Shown: positions 19,642-29,262, counted from the stretch's first letter. The stretch: 64,000 nt of DNA from Pyrinomonadaceae bacterium (GCA_025054715.1 JANWYH010000002.1:186001-250000), one strand, 5' to 3'. A program made the numbers and translations. Notes: generated from the letters alone by a model not told the origin.

Positions 19642-20831
19642 CGCACGTAAATAGGATTCGAGATTATCCAAGGCATTCTTAGGGTTGGTAAATCTAAGTA
19701 TAGTTCGGCTCGATATGCTCCTTTTTCACTAACGTCAAAGACTGCCTCAGTGCCGTAAGATTCGGAGACTTTCTCTCCATTCCGCAAGAGAACAATTTTT
19801 GCCGGTAGCGGTGATAAGACCTTAAGCCTTACTGGCATTTCTGTTTCCTCTATTTCATCTCCCATCGTTTGCCCGTTTTCCGTCATGAACCGAAAACCTC
19901 GAGTATCGCCCCATAAGTCAACACCGACAAAAAGCCTGCCTCTTTTGATGGCTTCTAAAAGAGTTTCTTCGTTAAACACCTTATCTTTCTCAACGAGAAC
20001 ATGGTTTCTGATAAGGCGAAATACTCGCTCGTAAGGGTCTAGTTTCAGGTAAAAGACTTTATTCCCGGCATCGTCACCTAAAAGAAAAAATCCAATGTTT
20101 GAGTGTGCATCCGATCCGGCAAAAAGCGTGACCTTCCTCTTTGCAGTTAATTCATCATACAAGCGAAGGCTATCATCGGGGCGGGCGAAGTATTTTGTCA
20201 GAAGTAGCTCACTATAGCTTCTCCAAGACCAGACAGCATCGAAAATAAAAAGCCCTGGATTTATCCTTCTAGCGTTTGTGTTAAGTGAAAAAAACTCAAA
20301 TCCGTCAAAATCTGCTTCCTTCGATTTAAGACGCTCTGGGTAAGTTACGAAAATAAGTCTGCCGAGAGATTTATATTTTCTAATAAAGTCAGCTGTTTCA
20401 AGTTTTGAATCCATAAAGCTGTCGGCATGACCGGGAATCATTAAGAATCTGTCTCCGCTTGCTGTGTCAACTTCCTGTCCATTTACGAAAAGCACTCCTA
20501 AGTATTTGCCTCTTAAAGTAAGCGAAGAAGTATCAAAAAATTCTGCCGTGTGCTCCGTCATTATTACAAAGTCAAGCTCCGAATTTTGAGCTGCTTTTAT
20601 AAGTTCCTCGAAGTGTCCTGTGCTATGTCCGCCCAAATTCGTGTGAACATGAATTATTCCTTTGTAATCTGCATACCTATCTTGCGCTTCCAACTCTTTC
20701 CGCTGTGAGTTTATTCTTGCAATCTCTTCAGAAAGTTTAGCAAGTTCATAACGCCGATAAATAAAAGGCGTCTGGCTTAAGAGAACTATCAAGAAAAGCA
20801 GAATTAAAACTTTTTTTAATTTTCTCTTCAT
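19638..20831 (-). CDS. PHP-domain metallohydrolase (CehA/McbA-like), membrane-anchored
   Basis: The protein has 397 residues. One hydrophobic segment at 6-22 (ILLFLIVLLSQTPFIY) is followed by a short coiled coil and a PHP domain. Metal-binding motifs are IIHVHTNLGGHSTGHF, IMTEHT, the acidic EVD in NGQEVDTASG, and GSDAHSNIGFFLLGD. The last third is an all-beta region (MGDEIEETEMPVRLKVLSPLPA) of unclear role. PHP proteins of this group act as metal-dependent phosphoesterases. With a single N-terminal membrane span, the catalytic part is probably periplasmic. The ATG overlaps the stop of the Dabb gene by one base (TAATG). Confidence 0.78.
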   Translation of the reverse strand: MKRKLKKVLILLFLIVLLSQTPFIYRRYELAKLSEEIARINSQRKELEAQDRYADYKGIIHVHTNLGGHSTGHFEELIKAAQNSELDFVIMTEHTAEFFDTSSLTLRGKYLGVLFVNGQEVDTASGDRFLMIPGHADSFMDSKLETADFIRKYKSLGRLIFVTYPERLKSKEADFDGFEFFSLNTNARRINPGLFIFDAVWSWRSYSELLLTKYFARPDDSLRLYDELTAKRKVTLFAGSDAHSNIGFFLLGDDAGNKVFYLKLDPYERVFRLIRNHVLVEKDKVFNEETLLEAIKRGRLFVGVDLWGDTRGFRFMTENGQTMGDEIEETEMPVRLKVLSPLPAKIVLLRNGEKVSESYGTEAVFDVSEKGAYRAELYLDLPTLRMPWIISNPIYVR

Positions 20832-21124
20832 TACTCAACAGAGAAATCAACGGAAACCGTTTTTTCAGAAATTTTTTTGCCGAAAGCAGCTACCTTTTGA
20901 TGTTCCGGATGAGCTGTATAAAAATCATAGGCTTTGCGATTCGGATACATCGCAACTAGCCCAGTATCGAAAGACCGTTCAATACGTAGCTCGTCCCGCC
21001 CTACATGGAAGCTCAAAATGTCTGGAATGATGGCAGGAAGCCGTTTTAGCATCTTTACATGGTAATCTTTTTCTTCTTCAGTGGTTTCAGGTTTGTATTT
21101 CCAGCATACTATGTGCACGAACAT
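20831..21124 (-). CDS. Dabb-family (stress-responsive alpha/beta barrel) small protein
   Basis: This 97-residue protein has the Dabb/ferredoxin-like dimeric barrel pattern: start FVHIVCWKYKPETTEEEK, central IPDILSFHVGRDE with the conserved aromatic-rich segment, and YDFYTAHPEHQKVAAF near the end. Members have no general enzyme function and some bind small ligands. It is coupled to the PHP gene by a TAATG overlap. No SD is visible before ATG 21124. Confidence 0.82.
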   Translation of the reverse strand: MFVHIVCWKYKPETTEEEKDYHVKMLKRLPAIIPDILSFHVGRDELRIERSFDTGLVAMYPNRKAYDFYTAHPEHQKVAAFGKKISEKTVSVDFSVE

Positions 21125-21188
21125 AATGAGATTCTACAAGTCGGCCAGCTAGTGTTTCAAGACTCGTCTGTAACCCGTCAAACTCCGA

Positions 21189-23021
21189 TTATTCCTTATA
21201 AATTTCGTCAATGACTTCCTTATACTTTTCTTCTATGACTCGTCTTTTAATTTTAAGTGTTGGGGTAAGTTCGCCACCTTCGACTGTAAACTCATTTTCA
21301 AGCAAAGCTATTTTTTTCACTTTCTCATATTGAGAAAGGTCTGACGTGAGAGTATCTACCTCAGATTTCATGAAACTAACAATTTGAGAGTTATTACAAA
21401 GCTCTTGATTTGTTTTTGCCTTTATACCATGCTCTTTTGCATAGCTTCGCAAAGCGTCAAAATTCGGAACTATAAGAGCTGCAGGAAATTTTCTTTCGTT
21501 TCCAACTAAAACTACTTGATTGACATACATAGATCCCTTTATGCGTTGCTCTATCGGTGCCGGAGCTATGTATTTGCCACCTGAAGTCTTAAAAAGCTCC
21601 TTCTTTCGATCTGTGATTTTCAGGAACCCATCTGAATCAATCTCTCCAATGTCTCCTGTTTTGAACCAACCGTCTTCTGTAAAAGCTTCTTTTGTAGCTT
21701 CTGGCTTGTTGTAATAACCTATCATTACGTTTGGGCCCAAGACTTCTATCTCGCCATCGTCAGCTATGCGAACTTTGACGTTACGGATTGGCTTTCCAAC
21801 AGTCCCGATTCTGCACTCCAAAGGATTATTCGTCGAAATCACGGGGGATGTTTCCGTCAATCCGTAACCCTGCATGATTCTAACATTTGCACCGTTAAAA
21901 ATAAGGTATATCTCGTCGGAAAGAGCAGCTCCACCAGTTATGCAGTATCTTAAACGACCTCCGAAAAATTCTCTGAACTTAGAAAAAATCAATCTGTCAG
22001 CTATTAAATGCTTGAACTTAAGAGAAACTGGCACTTTTTGCCTGAATTCTTCCTTCAGAGCAAATTCTTTACCAACACTTATAGCCCAGTCAAAAATTCT
22101 CTCTTTGAACTTTCCACCAGCCGATGCCCTTTCTTTAGCCTTCAAATATACTTTCTCGAAAATCCGCGGCACACCAACAAAAATAGTGGGACGAACTTCG
22201 CGAAGATTATCTGGCACCTTTTCTAAGGATTCTGCATAGTAAACAGACATTCCATTGAAAATATACGTGTACATCGCAGAACGCTCGAAAACATGTGATA
22301 ACGGCAAAACCGATAAAGACACGTCAGCATCCGAAACAGGGAATTTTTCTATAGCGTCTATAACGTTTGAAACTATATTTGAATGAGAAAGCATGACGCC
22401 TTTTGGCTCACCCGTCGTCCCGGAAGTGTATATTAAAGTCGCCACATCATCAGCACCTACATTACTTTCCAGGGTCTTTAGCAACTGAGGATTATTCTCC
22501 TTCAAACTTTTGCCTTTTTCTTCAAGGTCCAAAATCGAGAAAGAGTTCTCAACCTCTATTTCAGATTTATCAAAGAAAACAAGCCTTTCTACCGTCGAGC
22601 ATTCTGGTAAAATTTTAGCTACTCTCTCATAAAAATCTTTGTTTTGTAGGAAAAGAACTCTCACACCTGCGTCATTGAGAATGTATTTTACATACTGCGG
22701 TGCCAAGGTCGTGTAAATAGGAACGTCTATAATCCCGACTAGCTGACATGCCGCATCGGTCAATGTCCAATCTGGAGAATTAGGCGCCAGAATAGCTATT
22801 CGATCACCTTTTTGAAGACCCAATGAGTAGAGCCCTAAAGCAATGCTTTCAGCTCGGAAAATCATTTCTGAAGAAGAAATTTTCTTCCATTGACCGTCGC
22901 ATTTATAGTTCAATGCATCGGACTTCTGATGCTTTTCCACTGCTTGACGGAACAGCTCACCTAAGGTTTTAGGCTCACCTTCAAAAAGCGGTATTCTCTC
23001 GACTCTTGCCGTCTTATACAT
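21189..23021 (-). CDS. Long-chain fatty acid-CoA ligase (FadD15/LcfA-like)
   Basis: A 610-residue AMP-forming acyl-CoA synthetase. P-loop LIYTSGTTGEPKGVMLSH, A4/A5-like motif MQGYGLTETSPV, A7/A8 GWFKTGDIGEIDSDGFLKITDRKKELFKTSGGKYIAP with the K needed for thioester formation, which in the long-chain bacterial type is followed by PIEQRIKGSMYVNQVVLVGNERK. It activates fatty acids for beta-oxidation or membrane recycling. RBS AGGTGG is 7 bases before ATG. It sits 28 bases downstream of a TetR-type gene preceded by an FadR-type operator; see that entry for regulation. The DUF-like tail agrees with long-chain rather than short-chain enzymes. Confidence 0.93.
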   Translation of the reverse strand: MYKTARVERIPLFEGEPKTLGELFRQAVEKHQKSDALNYKCDGQWKKISSSEMIFRAESIALGLYSLGLQKGDRIAILAPNSPDWTLTDAACQLVGIIDVPIYTTLAPQYVKYILNDAGVRVLFLQNKDFYERVAKILPECSTVERLVFFDKSEIEVENSFSILDLEEKGKSLKENNPQLLKTLESNVGADDVATLIYTSGTTGEPKGVMLSHSNIVSNVIDAIEKFPVSDADVSLSVLPLSHVFERSAMYTYIFNGMSVYYAESLEKVPDNLREVRPTIFVGVPRIFEKVYLKAKERASAGGKFKERIFDWAISVGKEFALKEEFRQKVPVSLKFKHLIADRLIFSKFREFFGGRLRYCITGGAALSDEIYLIFNGANVRIMQGYGLTETSPVISTNNPLECRIGTVGKPIRNVKVRIADDGEIEVLGPNVMIGYYNKPEATKEAFTEDGWFKTGDIGEIDSDGFLKITDRKKELFKTSGGKYIAPAPIEQRIKGSMYVNQVVLVGNERKFPAALIVPNFDALRSYAKEHGIKAKTNQELCNNSQIVSFMKSEVDTLTSDLSQYEKVKKIALLENEFTVEGGELTPTLKIKRRVIEEKYKEVIDEIYKE

Positions 23022-23049
23022 AAGCTTTCCACCTTTTCTTCTGAAAGTT

Positions 23050-23670
23050 CTACCGATTCAAAACTCCATCAAAGAAAATCGAGATAACTGTTTCCGCCAT
23101 AGGGGCAAGCGGATAATTTTTCTTTGACAAAATCCAATTAGTAACCATTTCGTCAAGTGCTCCGAAGAGAACCTTAGAACAGACTGTCGGATTCAAATCT
23201 TCTCTGAAAATCCCCTTTTGCTGTCCCTCGATAAAAACCTGCTTGATGATATTTAAGTAATCAGCAAACGCTGTAGTTGAGAATTCTTCCATGAATTTAG
23301 TTGAGCCTCGAAGCTCAACCTGAAAGACTACGGCTAAATCTCTGTCTTGCCCAAGTTTTTCTAGATGTAACCGAGCTATTTGTCGAAGTTTTTCTGCAGG
23401 ATCGTCCAGATTTTCTATCTTCTTTTTTGCTTCTTCAATGAAAATTTCCATCGCATGCCTGAAAATAGAATGCAAAATGTCATCTTTATTCTTGAAATAA
23501 AGATAAACGGTTCCATCGGCGACTCCCGCTTGACGCGCAACATCTGAAACTTTGGAGTTGAAAAAGCCATTCTGCGAAAAGACTTTTATAGCCGCTCTAA
23601 GAATCGCTTCCTTTTTGTCTCCGGCTAAAACTTTATTTGAAGAGTTACTGTAACGAAGTTGCTTCACCAT
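23050..23670 (-). CDS. TetR-family regulator, probably an FadR-type repressor of fatty acid use
   Basis: The product has 206 residues with the start at ATG 23670; the frame is open to 23736 but the operator lies there. The helix-turn-helix is DKKEAILRAAIKVFSQNGFFNSKVSDVARQAGVADGTVYLYFKNKDDIL (given in parts: AIKVFSQNGFFNSKV, then GVADGTVYLYFKNK). C-terminal TetR_C-like helices match Bacillus FadR (YsiA): long helices with HLEKLGQDRDLAVVFQVELR and KEFLNII-like segments. In B. subtilis FadR binds long-chain acyl-CoA and represses lcfA-fadR. Here the acyl-CoA ligase follows directly, and an 18-bp palindrome of the same type sits 8 bases before the start, so autorepression is likely. Confidence 0.9.
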   Translation of the reverse strand: MVKQLRYSNSSNKVLAGDKKEAILRAAIKVFSQNGFFNSKVSDVARQAGVADGTVYLYFKNKDDILHSIFRHAMEIFIEEAKKKIENLDDPAEKLRQIARLHLEKLGQDRDLAVVFQVELRGSTKFMEEFSTTAFADYLNIIKQVFIEGQQKGIFREDLNPTVCSKVLFGALDEMVTNWILSKKNYPLAPMAETVISIFFDGVLNR

Positions 23671-23678
23671 AAAATTTT

Positions 23679-23696
23679 TGAATGAGCAATCATTCA
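23679..23696. promoter_or_regulatory. FadR-type operator palindrome
   Basis: TGAATGAGCAATCATTCA has perfect 7-base arms (TGAATGA / TCATTCA) around a 4-base centre. It matches the known B. subtilis FadR operator form TGAATGA-N4-TCATTCA. It lies 8 bases before the regulator start, between it and a possible -10 (TATAGT on the minus strand, near 23712-23717), so binding would block transcription of the regulator and the ligase. Confidence 0.85.
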
Positions 23697-23771
23697 GTTT
23701 TGAGATAAAACTATAAGAAGTGGGACAAAAAATCAATCCCGCTCAAAGGAAATTTGCAAAAATTTTACCCA

Positions 23772-25283
23772 TTAAACCTCAACTACATCTATCTGAGCTT
23801 TCTGAAGCTTGCCAGAGTAGTCTATGTAAATTGCTTTCCATTCGGAAAAAATATCAAGAACTTGAGTTCCTGCCTCTCTATGTCCATTTCCAGTGGCTTT
23901 TGTGCCACCAAAAGGAAGATGAACTTCTGCCCCAATGGTTGCCGAATTCACGTAGCAGATACCAGTGTAAAGCTCTTGTAAGGCATAAAAAGCTTTATTA
24001 ACGTCCTGCGTATAAATGGCTGAAGAAAGCCCATATTTTACGCCATTTACTATTTCGATGGCTTCGTCTAAAGTCGAAAAAGGAATTATTGCTGTTACAG
24101 GACCGAAGATTTCCTCCTGCTCGATCCTCATGCCGGGTTCAACATCAACAAAGACTGTAGGTTCGATGAAATAGCCTTTCGCGTATTCGCCCTCTGTCAA
24201 ACGGTTGCCTCCGCAAGCCAGTTTTGCTCTGTCCTCATTCTTTCCTATCTCAATATAGCCAAGAATTTTTTGAACTGCCTGCTCATTTATGACCGGCCCT
24301 ACGTCGGTTGTTGGGTCGAGCCCGTTTCCTACTTTTAAGTTCTTCGTCCGTTCAACGAATTTTTCGACGAATTCCTTGTAAATTTTCTTGTGAACAACCA
24401 GTCTAGAAGAAGCAGTGCATCTTTGACCGCTCGTCCCGAAAGCACCCCACAAAGAGCCTTCTATTGCATTATCAATAGCAGCGTCATCCATTACGATAAT
24501 GGCATTCTTGCCGCCCATTTCAAGGCTTACAATTTTGTTCTGACGAGCACATTGCTCAGCAATTAAACGCCCTGTTTCTGTCGAACCAGTAAAGGAAATC
24601 AAGCGAACCTTTTCATTTTCTACTAAAGCTTTACCAGCTTCTGCATCTCCATTTATTAGATTGACAACTCCCGGCGGAATACCTGCTTCTTCGCATGCCT
24701 TAACCAAATTAACGGCAGAAAGCGGAACGTCCTCACCAGACTTTAAAACTACCGTATTTCCACAGATTAAAGCAGGCATTAGCTTCCAAGATGGTATCGC
24801 CATCGGAAAATTAAATGGAGTTATCAGCCCACAAATTCCTACTGGCTGGCGGACACACATCGCTGCTTTGTTGGGCATCTCAGCAGGCGTGGTAAATCCG
24901 TGCAGACGCCTACCTTCCCCCGCAGCAAAATAAGTGCAATCTATAGCTTCTTGCACATCTCCACCGGCTTCTTTGATAACTTTTCCCATTTCACGAGTCA
25001 TCTGTTCTGCGTAAAAATCTTTGTTACGACGCAGAATTTCACCTAGCCGAAAAAGAATCTCTGCTCGTTTTGGAGCAGGCGTTCGACGCCATCTATCTGC
25101 TGCATTGGCTGCGGCTTGAACTGCTCTACTTACATCTTCAGCATTTGATTTTGGAAAGATACCTATAACATCGCTTGTATCAGCAGGATTTATGTTCTCA
25201 AACCATTCTCCTGAAGATGATTCTACCCATTCTCCGCCTATGTAGTTGTAGTATTTTTGTGCAGAACTTTGTGCTCTCATCAT
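23772..25283 (-). CDS. Aldehyde dehydrogenase family protein
   Basis: A 503-residue NAD(P)-dependent aldehyde dehydrogenase. Rossmann motif [17 protein letters not shown], general-base Glu in [12 protein letters not shown], nucleophilic Cys in [15 protein letters not shown], and the motif [13 protein letters not shown]. The end, [20 protein letters not shown] followed by FSEWKAIY, resembles the 2-aminoadipate-semialdehyde/ piperidine-6-carboxylate group, so lysine catabolism is one possible role; a broad fatty-aldehyde role is another. It starts at the first of two ATGs, with AAGGAG 8 bases before. It lies 12 bases after htrA on the same strand and is probably cotranscribed. Confidence 0.93.
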   Translation of the reverse strand: MMRAQSSAQKYYNYIGGEWVESSSGEWFENINPADTSDVIGIFPKSNAEDVSRAVQAAANAADRWRRTPAPKRAEILFRLGEILRRNKDFYAEQMTREMGKVIKEAGGDVQEAIDCTYFAAGEGRRLHGFTTPAEMPNKAAMCVRQPVGICGLITPFNFPMAIPSWKLMPALICGNTVVLKSGEDVPLSAVNLVKACEEAGIPPGVVNLINGDAEAGKALVENEKVRLISFTGSTETGRLIAEQCARQNKIVSLEMGGKNAIIVMDDAAIDNAIEGSLWGAFGTSGQRCTASSRLVVHKKIYKEFVEKFVERTKNLKVGNGLDPTTDVGPVINEQAVQKILGYIEIGKNEDRAKLACGGNRLTEGEYAKGYFIEPTVFVDVEPGMRIEQEEIFGPVTAIIPFSTLDEAIEIVNGVKYGLSSAIYTQDVNKAFYALQELYTGICYVNSATIGAEVHLPFGGTKATGNGHREAGTQVLDIFSEWKAIYIDYSGKLQKAQIDVVEV

Positions 25284-25295
25284 TTCGAATTCTCC

Positions 25296-26777
25296 TTATT
25301 GTTGAACCGTAAACTGAATAATCCTTTTCTGAATGCTTTGGGTCCTGCGGTTGTAACCTGCAACATGCATGACAACGGCATCGCCGGGTTTCAGCCTTCC
25401 CGCAATTTCATTAAAAGAACGTATATCCGTAACCTGTTGACGATTTACTCTTTGAATTAGGTCTCCACGTCCTATTAAATCTGCTCCGCTTGAAATTCTC
25501 AAATCGTTAAGAAAGCTACTGGCATCTACTTCCTTTACTAAAACACCTTTTTCACCTTCGTAGTTATAAGTTTTCGCAAGAGAAGGTGTTAAATCCGATA
25601 AAACCAATCCAAATGGAGAAATGTCGCTTCTTTTAGGCCTTTCCTCATCAACAGACACCCTAGTAGAAGGTCTTTCACCTAGCTTTACAACAGCCTCTCT
25701 GCGCTCAAGTGAATCGCTGTTTTCTCTTAAATACGTTATTTTGACTTCCTTTTCCGGCTCCACCGTTGCTATTTTCATGATCAGATCATGAGCATTTTGA
25801 ACTTTCTCATCGTTAAAACCTATAATTACATCTCCAACTTGAAGGCCTGCCCGCCCCGCAGGAGTATCTTTTCCAGCTACGTTCGTTATTATTGCTCCAT
25901 TTGCGCTTTCTAATCCATAAACTTTTGCAAACTCACTCCTTACAGAGTCAAGATTGACACCTAAATATCCTCTACGAACTCTGCCATGTTGAATTATTTG
26001 ACGATAAACAAAAATTGCCTCCTTTGATGGCAAAGCGAATCCTACACCACTGAAGTTGCCTGTTAAAGTTGCGATTTGAGAGTTCACGCCTATCACCTCT
26101 GCATTCATATTTACAAGTGGTCCACCAGAATTTCCTCGATTTATTGCTGCGTCAGTCTGGATAAATCTTTGAAAAGGCGATGCAAAAGGAGTCTCTCGCT
26201 TTACTTGTGAAACTATACCTGCAGTAACAGATTGATCAAGTCCAAACGGCGAACCTATGGCTAAAACCCATTCTCCTATCTGAACAGAGTCTGAATCACC
26301 AAAAATGACTGTCGGAAGTTCCTTCTTCGCATCAATCTTCAAAACGGCAAGGTCCGTTTCTTCGTCGGCGCCTACTAGTTTTGCTGGATATTCCTCACCA
26401 TTTTGTAGTGTTACAACAACTCTTATGGCATTTTCAACGACGTGATAGTTTGTCAAAACATAGCCGCTTTTTTCGACAATAAAACCGCTTCCAACAGCAT
26501 AATTCGCCCTAAAAGGCCTTTCACGATAGAGACGTTCATCAGGTTTATCGTTTTGTTGATTCCCTGAACTAAAAGCTATCTCAGAAGCCGCCCTATATCT
26601 TGCTCTGACACTAACAACAGAAGGTTCTACTTTTCTAACCACCGAGTAAAAGACTTCTGACATCTCTCTTGATAACGATCTCGCATCTTTCTCCGCAACG
26701 ATCGGCTTAAATACAAAAGCTCCAAAAAGAAAGCCCGCAACGAAAACCATAAAAGCGAGTAAAACCTTTGTTCTCAT
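25296..26777 (-). CDS. HtrA/DegP-type periplasmic serine protease
   Basis: The 493-residue protein has an N-terminal signal anchor (LLAFMVFVAGFLFGAFVF at about 5-23), then a trypsin-like domain with the catalytic triad His in LTNYHVVENA, Asp in DEETDLAVLKID and Ser in INRGNSGGPLVNM, followed by two PDZ domains (about 265-355 and 395-485). It should degrade or hold misfolded envelope proteins. The RBS AAGGAG is 9 bases before ATG 26777. An extended -10 promoter lies at 26817-26825. Which of the Deg paralogs it corresponds to cannot be settled from sequence alone. Confidence 0.95.
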   Translation of the reverse strand: MRTKVLLAFMVFVAGFLFGAFVFKPIVAEKDARSLSREMSEVFYSVVRKVEPSVVSVRARYRAASEIAFSSGNQQNDKPDERLYRERPFRANYAVGSGFIVEKSGYVLTNYHVVENAIRVVVTLQNGEEYPAKLVGADEETDLAVLKIDAKKELPTVIFGDSDSVQIGEWVLAIGSPFGLDQSVTAGIVSQVKRETPFASPFQRFIQTDAAINRGNSGGPLVNMNAEVIGVNSQIATLTGNFSGVGFALPSKEAIFVYRQIIQHGRVRRGYLGVNLDSVRSEFAKVYGLESANGAIITNVAGKDTPAGRAGLQVGDVIIGFNDEKVQNAHDLIMKIATVEPEKEVKITYLRENSDSLERREAVVKLGERPSTRVSVDEERPKRSDISPFGLVLSDLTPSLAKTYNYEGEKGVLVKEVDASSFLNDLRISSGADLIGRGDLIQRVNRQQVTDIRSFNEIAGRLKPGDAVVMHVAGYNRRTQSIQKRIIQFTVQQ

Positions 26778-26816
26778 GACTGAATGCTCCTTTTCTTTCG
26801 CAATAATCTTTCTTGT

Positions 26817-26825
26817 AGTATATCA
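26817..26825 (-). promoter_or_regulatory. Putative extended -10 promoter of htrA
   Basis: TGATATACT on the minus strand fits the extended -10 form TGnTATAAT with one difference. It would start transcription near 26810, giving a leader of about 33 bases that includes the AAGGAG site. No good -35 is visible, as expected for extended -10 promoters. No sigma-E-like pattern was recognised. Confidence 0.45.
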
Positions 26826-26838
26826 CATGTCTGTTTTT

Positions 26839-27795
26839 CTACATTGAGATTAGAACCTTCAAAACGCCCTTTTGAGAAGCCTTTTCAAAAGCTTTTAATC
26901 CTTCATTTATCGAGAATTCTTCCGATATTAGCTTAGTAACATGTATTTGCTTTCTCTCAAGCAACTCTAACGCAGGCGCAAATCTTCCACATCTAGAACC
27001 TACAATGGAGATTTCTTCAACCACTACCTTCCACATTTCAGCTTTAGTGCTACCATGAAAGGTTGACTTCAAAACCAGCTTTCCACGAGGCTTTATCATC
27101 TCAAGCGCTATCTCAAATCCAGTTTTGTTTCCGCTGGCTTCTACAACTACGTCAAAGCTTTTCTTCGGTAGTTTCGCAAGAGATTCTAACAAAATCGAGT
27201 TAATATTCTGACTTTCAGCTATATCAAGCTTTTGTTTATGCTTTCCCAAAATACTGACATCTTTGCTCTTCAATGCAAGAGTCATTGCGCAAAGCAAACC
27301 TAGCTTTCCGTCGCCGATGACTAAAACCTTTGTTTCTGGTAATATTTCAACCTGCTCGGTTATAGCATACGCCGCTGATAAAGGTTCAACAAAGACTGCC
27401 TCTTCATCGCTAACTCCATCAGGAACCTTAAGAAGATTTCGCAAGGGTAAGGTTAGATACTCTGCATGTGCACCGTCACGCCCTAATATTCCGAGGACCG
27501 TCCTGTCCGAACAATGTCTTGAATCGCCTTGCTTGCAAACATGACAACGCCCGCATCCTACATTTATCTCTCCAACAACTCTTTTCCCTATCCAATCACT
27601 GCTTTCCGCACGCTCGACTATCCCAACGAATTCATGTCCTAAAGTCCCTCTAAACTTTGCATAACCGCGAATTATTTCCAAATCCGTTTTGCATATACCT
27701 GATTTCAGAACTCGCACCAAAGCTTCGCCTTCCCTCTCTGGCTTTTCTACATCGCATAAAGCTAAATTTCTACCATCAAAATGAAGCGCTTTCAT
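26839..27795 (-). CDS. Zinc-dependent alcohol dehydrogenase-like protein
   Basis: This MDR-family protein has 318 residues, slightly shorter than the usual 340-350. Catalytic zinc ligands are C in KSGICKTDLE and H-E in GTLGHEFVGIVE; the structural zinc site is the Cys row in NVGCGRCHVCKQGDSRHC. The nucleotide site is VLVIGDGKLGLLCA. It oxidises an alcohol or polyol with NAD(P). The start overlaps the upstream DUF512 gene stop as ATGA, so the two are coupled, although no pathway link is known. The substrate is not predictable. Confidence 0.9.
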   Translation of the reverse strand: MKALHFDGRNLALCDVEKPEREGEALVRVLKSGICKTDLEIIRGYAKFRGTLGHEFVGIVERAESSDWIGKRVVGEINVGCGRCHVCKQGDSRHCSDRTVLGILGRDGAHAEYLTLPLRNLLKVPDGVSDEEAVFVEPLSAAYAITEQVEILPETKVLVIGDGKLGLLCAMTLALKSKDVSILGKHKQKLDIAESQNINSILLESLAKLPKKSFDVVVEASGNKTGFEIALEMIKPRGKLVLKSTFHGSTKAEMWKVVVEEISIVGSRCGRFAPALELLERKQIHVTKLISEEFSINEGLKAFEKASQKGVLKVLISM

Positions 27796-29222
27796 TTCAG
27801 ATTTAAGACGATGAATCTAAAGAAATCTTCTAGGTCAAAAGCATATATCGGAACTTTGTAAACTTCGCTCAAATGGTCAAATTTCATTCCGTCAAGAAAT
27901 ATCGGTTCATCCGTTTTTATCGCGTGTTTTGGAATTATAACGAAGTTTCCTTGCACTCGGTTTGTAATAGAAAGAAAATCGCGTCCAGTAAGAAGACCTG
28001 AAACTGCCACATCTCCACCAAAATAGGAATTTTTAACCGCTAAAACTCTTAACTTCGACCCGATCAATGAGTTAAGCTCTTCTACTTTCGCGGTTAAAAT
28101 GGGCGCGAACATTTCTCCAGTTAAAATCGTTCCATCAAGGCTATCAACTCTTTCCACCTTCGGTAAAAAATCCCATTTTGCCACTGAGATAGCCTCTTTT
28201 CTTGTTCTTTTATTCGAATTGATTCTAAATGCTGAAAATTTTGCTTTCCTTACATTTCTTAGAAATTTATCGAAAGAGTCCAAAAAAGCGCGAACCATTC
28301 CGACTCCGTCTTCTATTTGCGGATAGTCACCATAGTGACGGCGTGAAGGTATTGGCATGCCAGCCTTTATGTAGATCTCATCTCCTAAAAAGGCAAATGT
28401 AGTCCCCAAACGGCGCCGAAACTCTTTTTGTAAGTTTTCAACTTGATTTATTGTTTGACGACAAAACTGAGGAGTTACTCTCGTAAGCCTAACGTCAGTG
28501 TTGTATTGAGTCAAAGCCACAGGCACAATCGCCACAGAAACGACTCCAGGATGAAAAGAAGCTAAATCTCTAAGAGTTTTCTCCAAGATTTTTCCGTCAT
28601 TTATTTTGGGGCACAAAACTATCTGAGCGTGAATTTGAATATTATTGTCTAACAAAAACTTCAGCTTTTCAGATATGTCAGCCCGTTTTTCATCTATGTT
28701 TAGAAGATAGGCTCTTGTCTTTAGGTCTGTTGCGTGAACTGACACATATTGAGGTGATAGTCTTTGCTCCACGATTCTATTTAGCTCGTCTTGAGTTACT
28801 GAAGTTAAGGTCGTGTAGTTGCCGTAAAGGAATGAAAGTCTTATATCTTCATCTCTTACGAAAAGGCTAGGTCTGGCATCCTTAGGATTTCCTTTGCAAA
28901 AACAAAAAATACAATCATTTGCGCATTGACGAGGAACAATCTGCTCAAAAGATAAGCCAAAATCCTCGCCTTCCTCTCTCTCAACTTCTAATTCCCAAGT
29001 TTCGCCATTTTTCTTTTTGACTATGAGAGTCAGGAAGTTTTCTCCTGAAGTTTGAAAGCGAAAATCAAGATAATCTCGGATTACGTGACCATTTACACGG
29101 ACAATTCTATCTTCTGGCTCCAAGCCTAACTCATCGCCTAAACTATTTGGCTCTACTTCTGTTATCTTGACACCAGGACGGCGAATCTGAGTTATCGCAG
29201 GTGTTACTGCAAATTCATACAT
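27792..29222 (-). CDS. DUF512 protein: N-terminal PDZ-like and radical-SAM-like core
   Basis: The 476-residue protein begins with a PDZ-like segment (VKITEVEPNSLGDELGLEPEDRIVRVNG) and continues with a cysteine cluster CANDCIFCFC (about 98-107) in the place where DUF512 proteins carry their FeS-binding motif, then YVSVHATD, and the DUF512 region FLGDEIYIKAGMPIP. The spacing C-x3-C-x2-C-x-C fits the radical SAM-type FeS cluster seen in this family. Its reaction is unknown. It overlaps the alcohol dehydrogenase gene by ATGA. The start is 10 bases after a terminator hairpin, so a promoter must lie very close or transcription reads through. Confidence 0.85.
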   Translation of the reverse strand: MYEFAVTPAITQIRRPGVKITEVEPNSLGDELGLEPEDRIVRVNGHVIRDYLDFRFQTSGENFLTLIVKKKNGETWELEVEREEGEDFGLSFEQIVPRQCANDCIFCFCKGNPKDARPSLFVRDEDIRLSFLYGNYTTLTSVTQDELNRIVEQRLSPQYVSVHATDLKTRAYLLNIDEKRADISEKLKFLLDNNIQIHAQIVLCPKINDGKILEKTLRDLASFHPGVVSVAIVPVALTQYNTDVRLTRVTPQFCRQTINQVENLQKEFRRRLGTTFAFLGDEIYIKAGMPIPSRRHYGDYPQIEDGVGMVRAFLDSFDKFLRNVRKAKFSAFRINSNKRTRKEAISVAKWDFLPKVERVDSLDGTILTGEMFAPILTAKVEELNSLIGSKLRVLAVKNSYFGGDVAVSGLLTGRDFLSITNRVQGNFVIIPKHAIKTDEPIFLDGMKFDHLSEVYKVPIYAFDLEDFFRFIVLNLK

Positions 29223-29231
29223 AATAAAATG

Positions 29232-29262
29232 GAAAAGCCGACTCTAATAGAGTCAGCTTTTC
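29232..29262 (-). terminator. Intrinsic terminator after the GWxTD gene
   Basis: GAAAAGCTGACTCTA pairs with TAGAGTCGGCTTTTC on the minus strand (15-bp arms with one G-U pair, single-base loop centre). CATTTTATTA follows. It is 8 bases past the GWxTD stop and ends the long dxr-to-GWxTD run. Confidence 0.7.
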
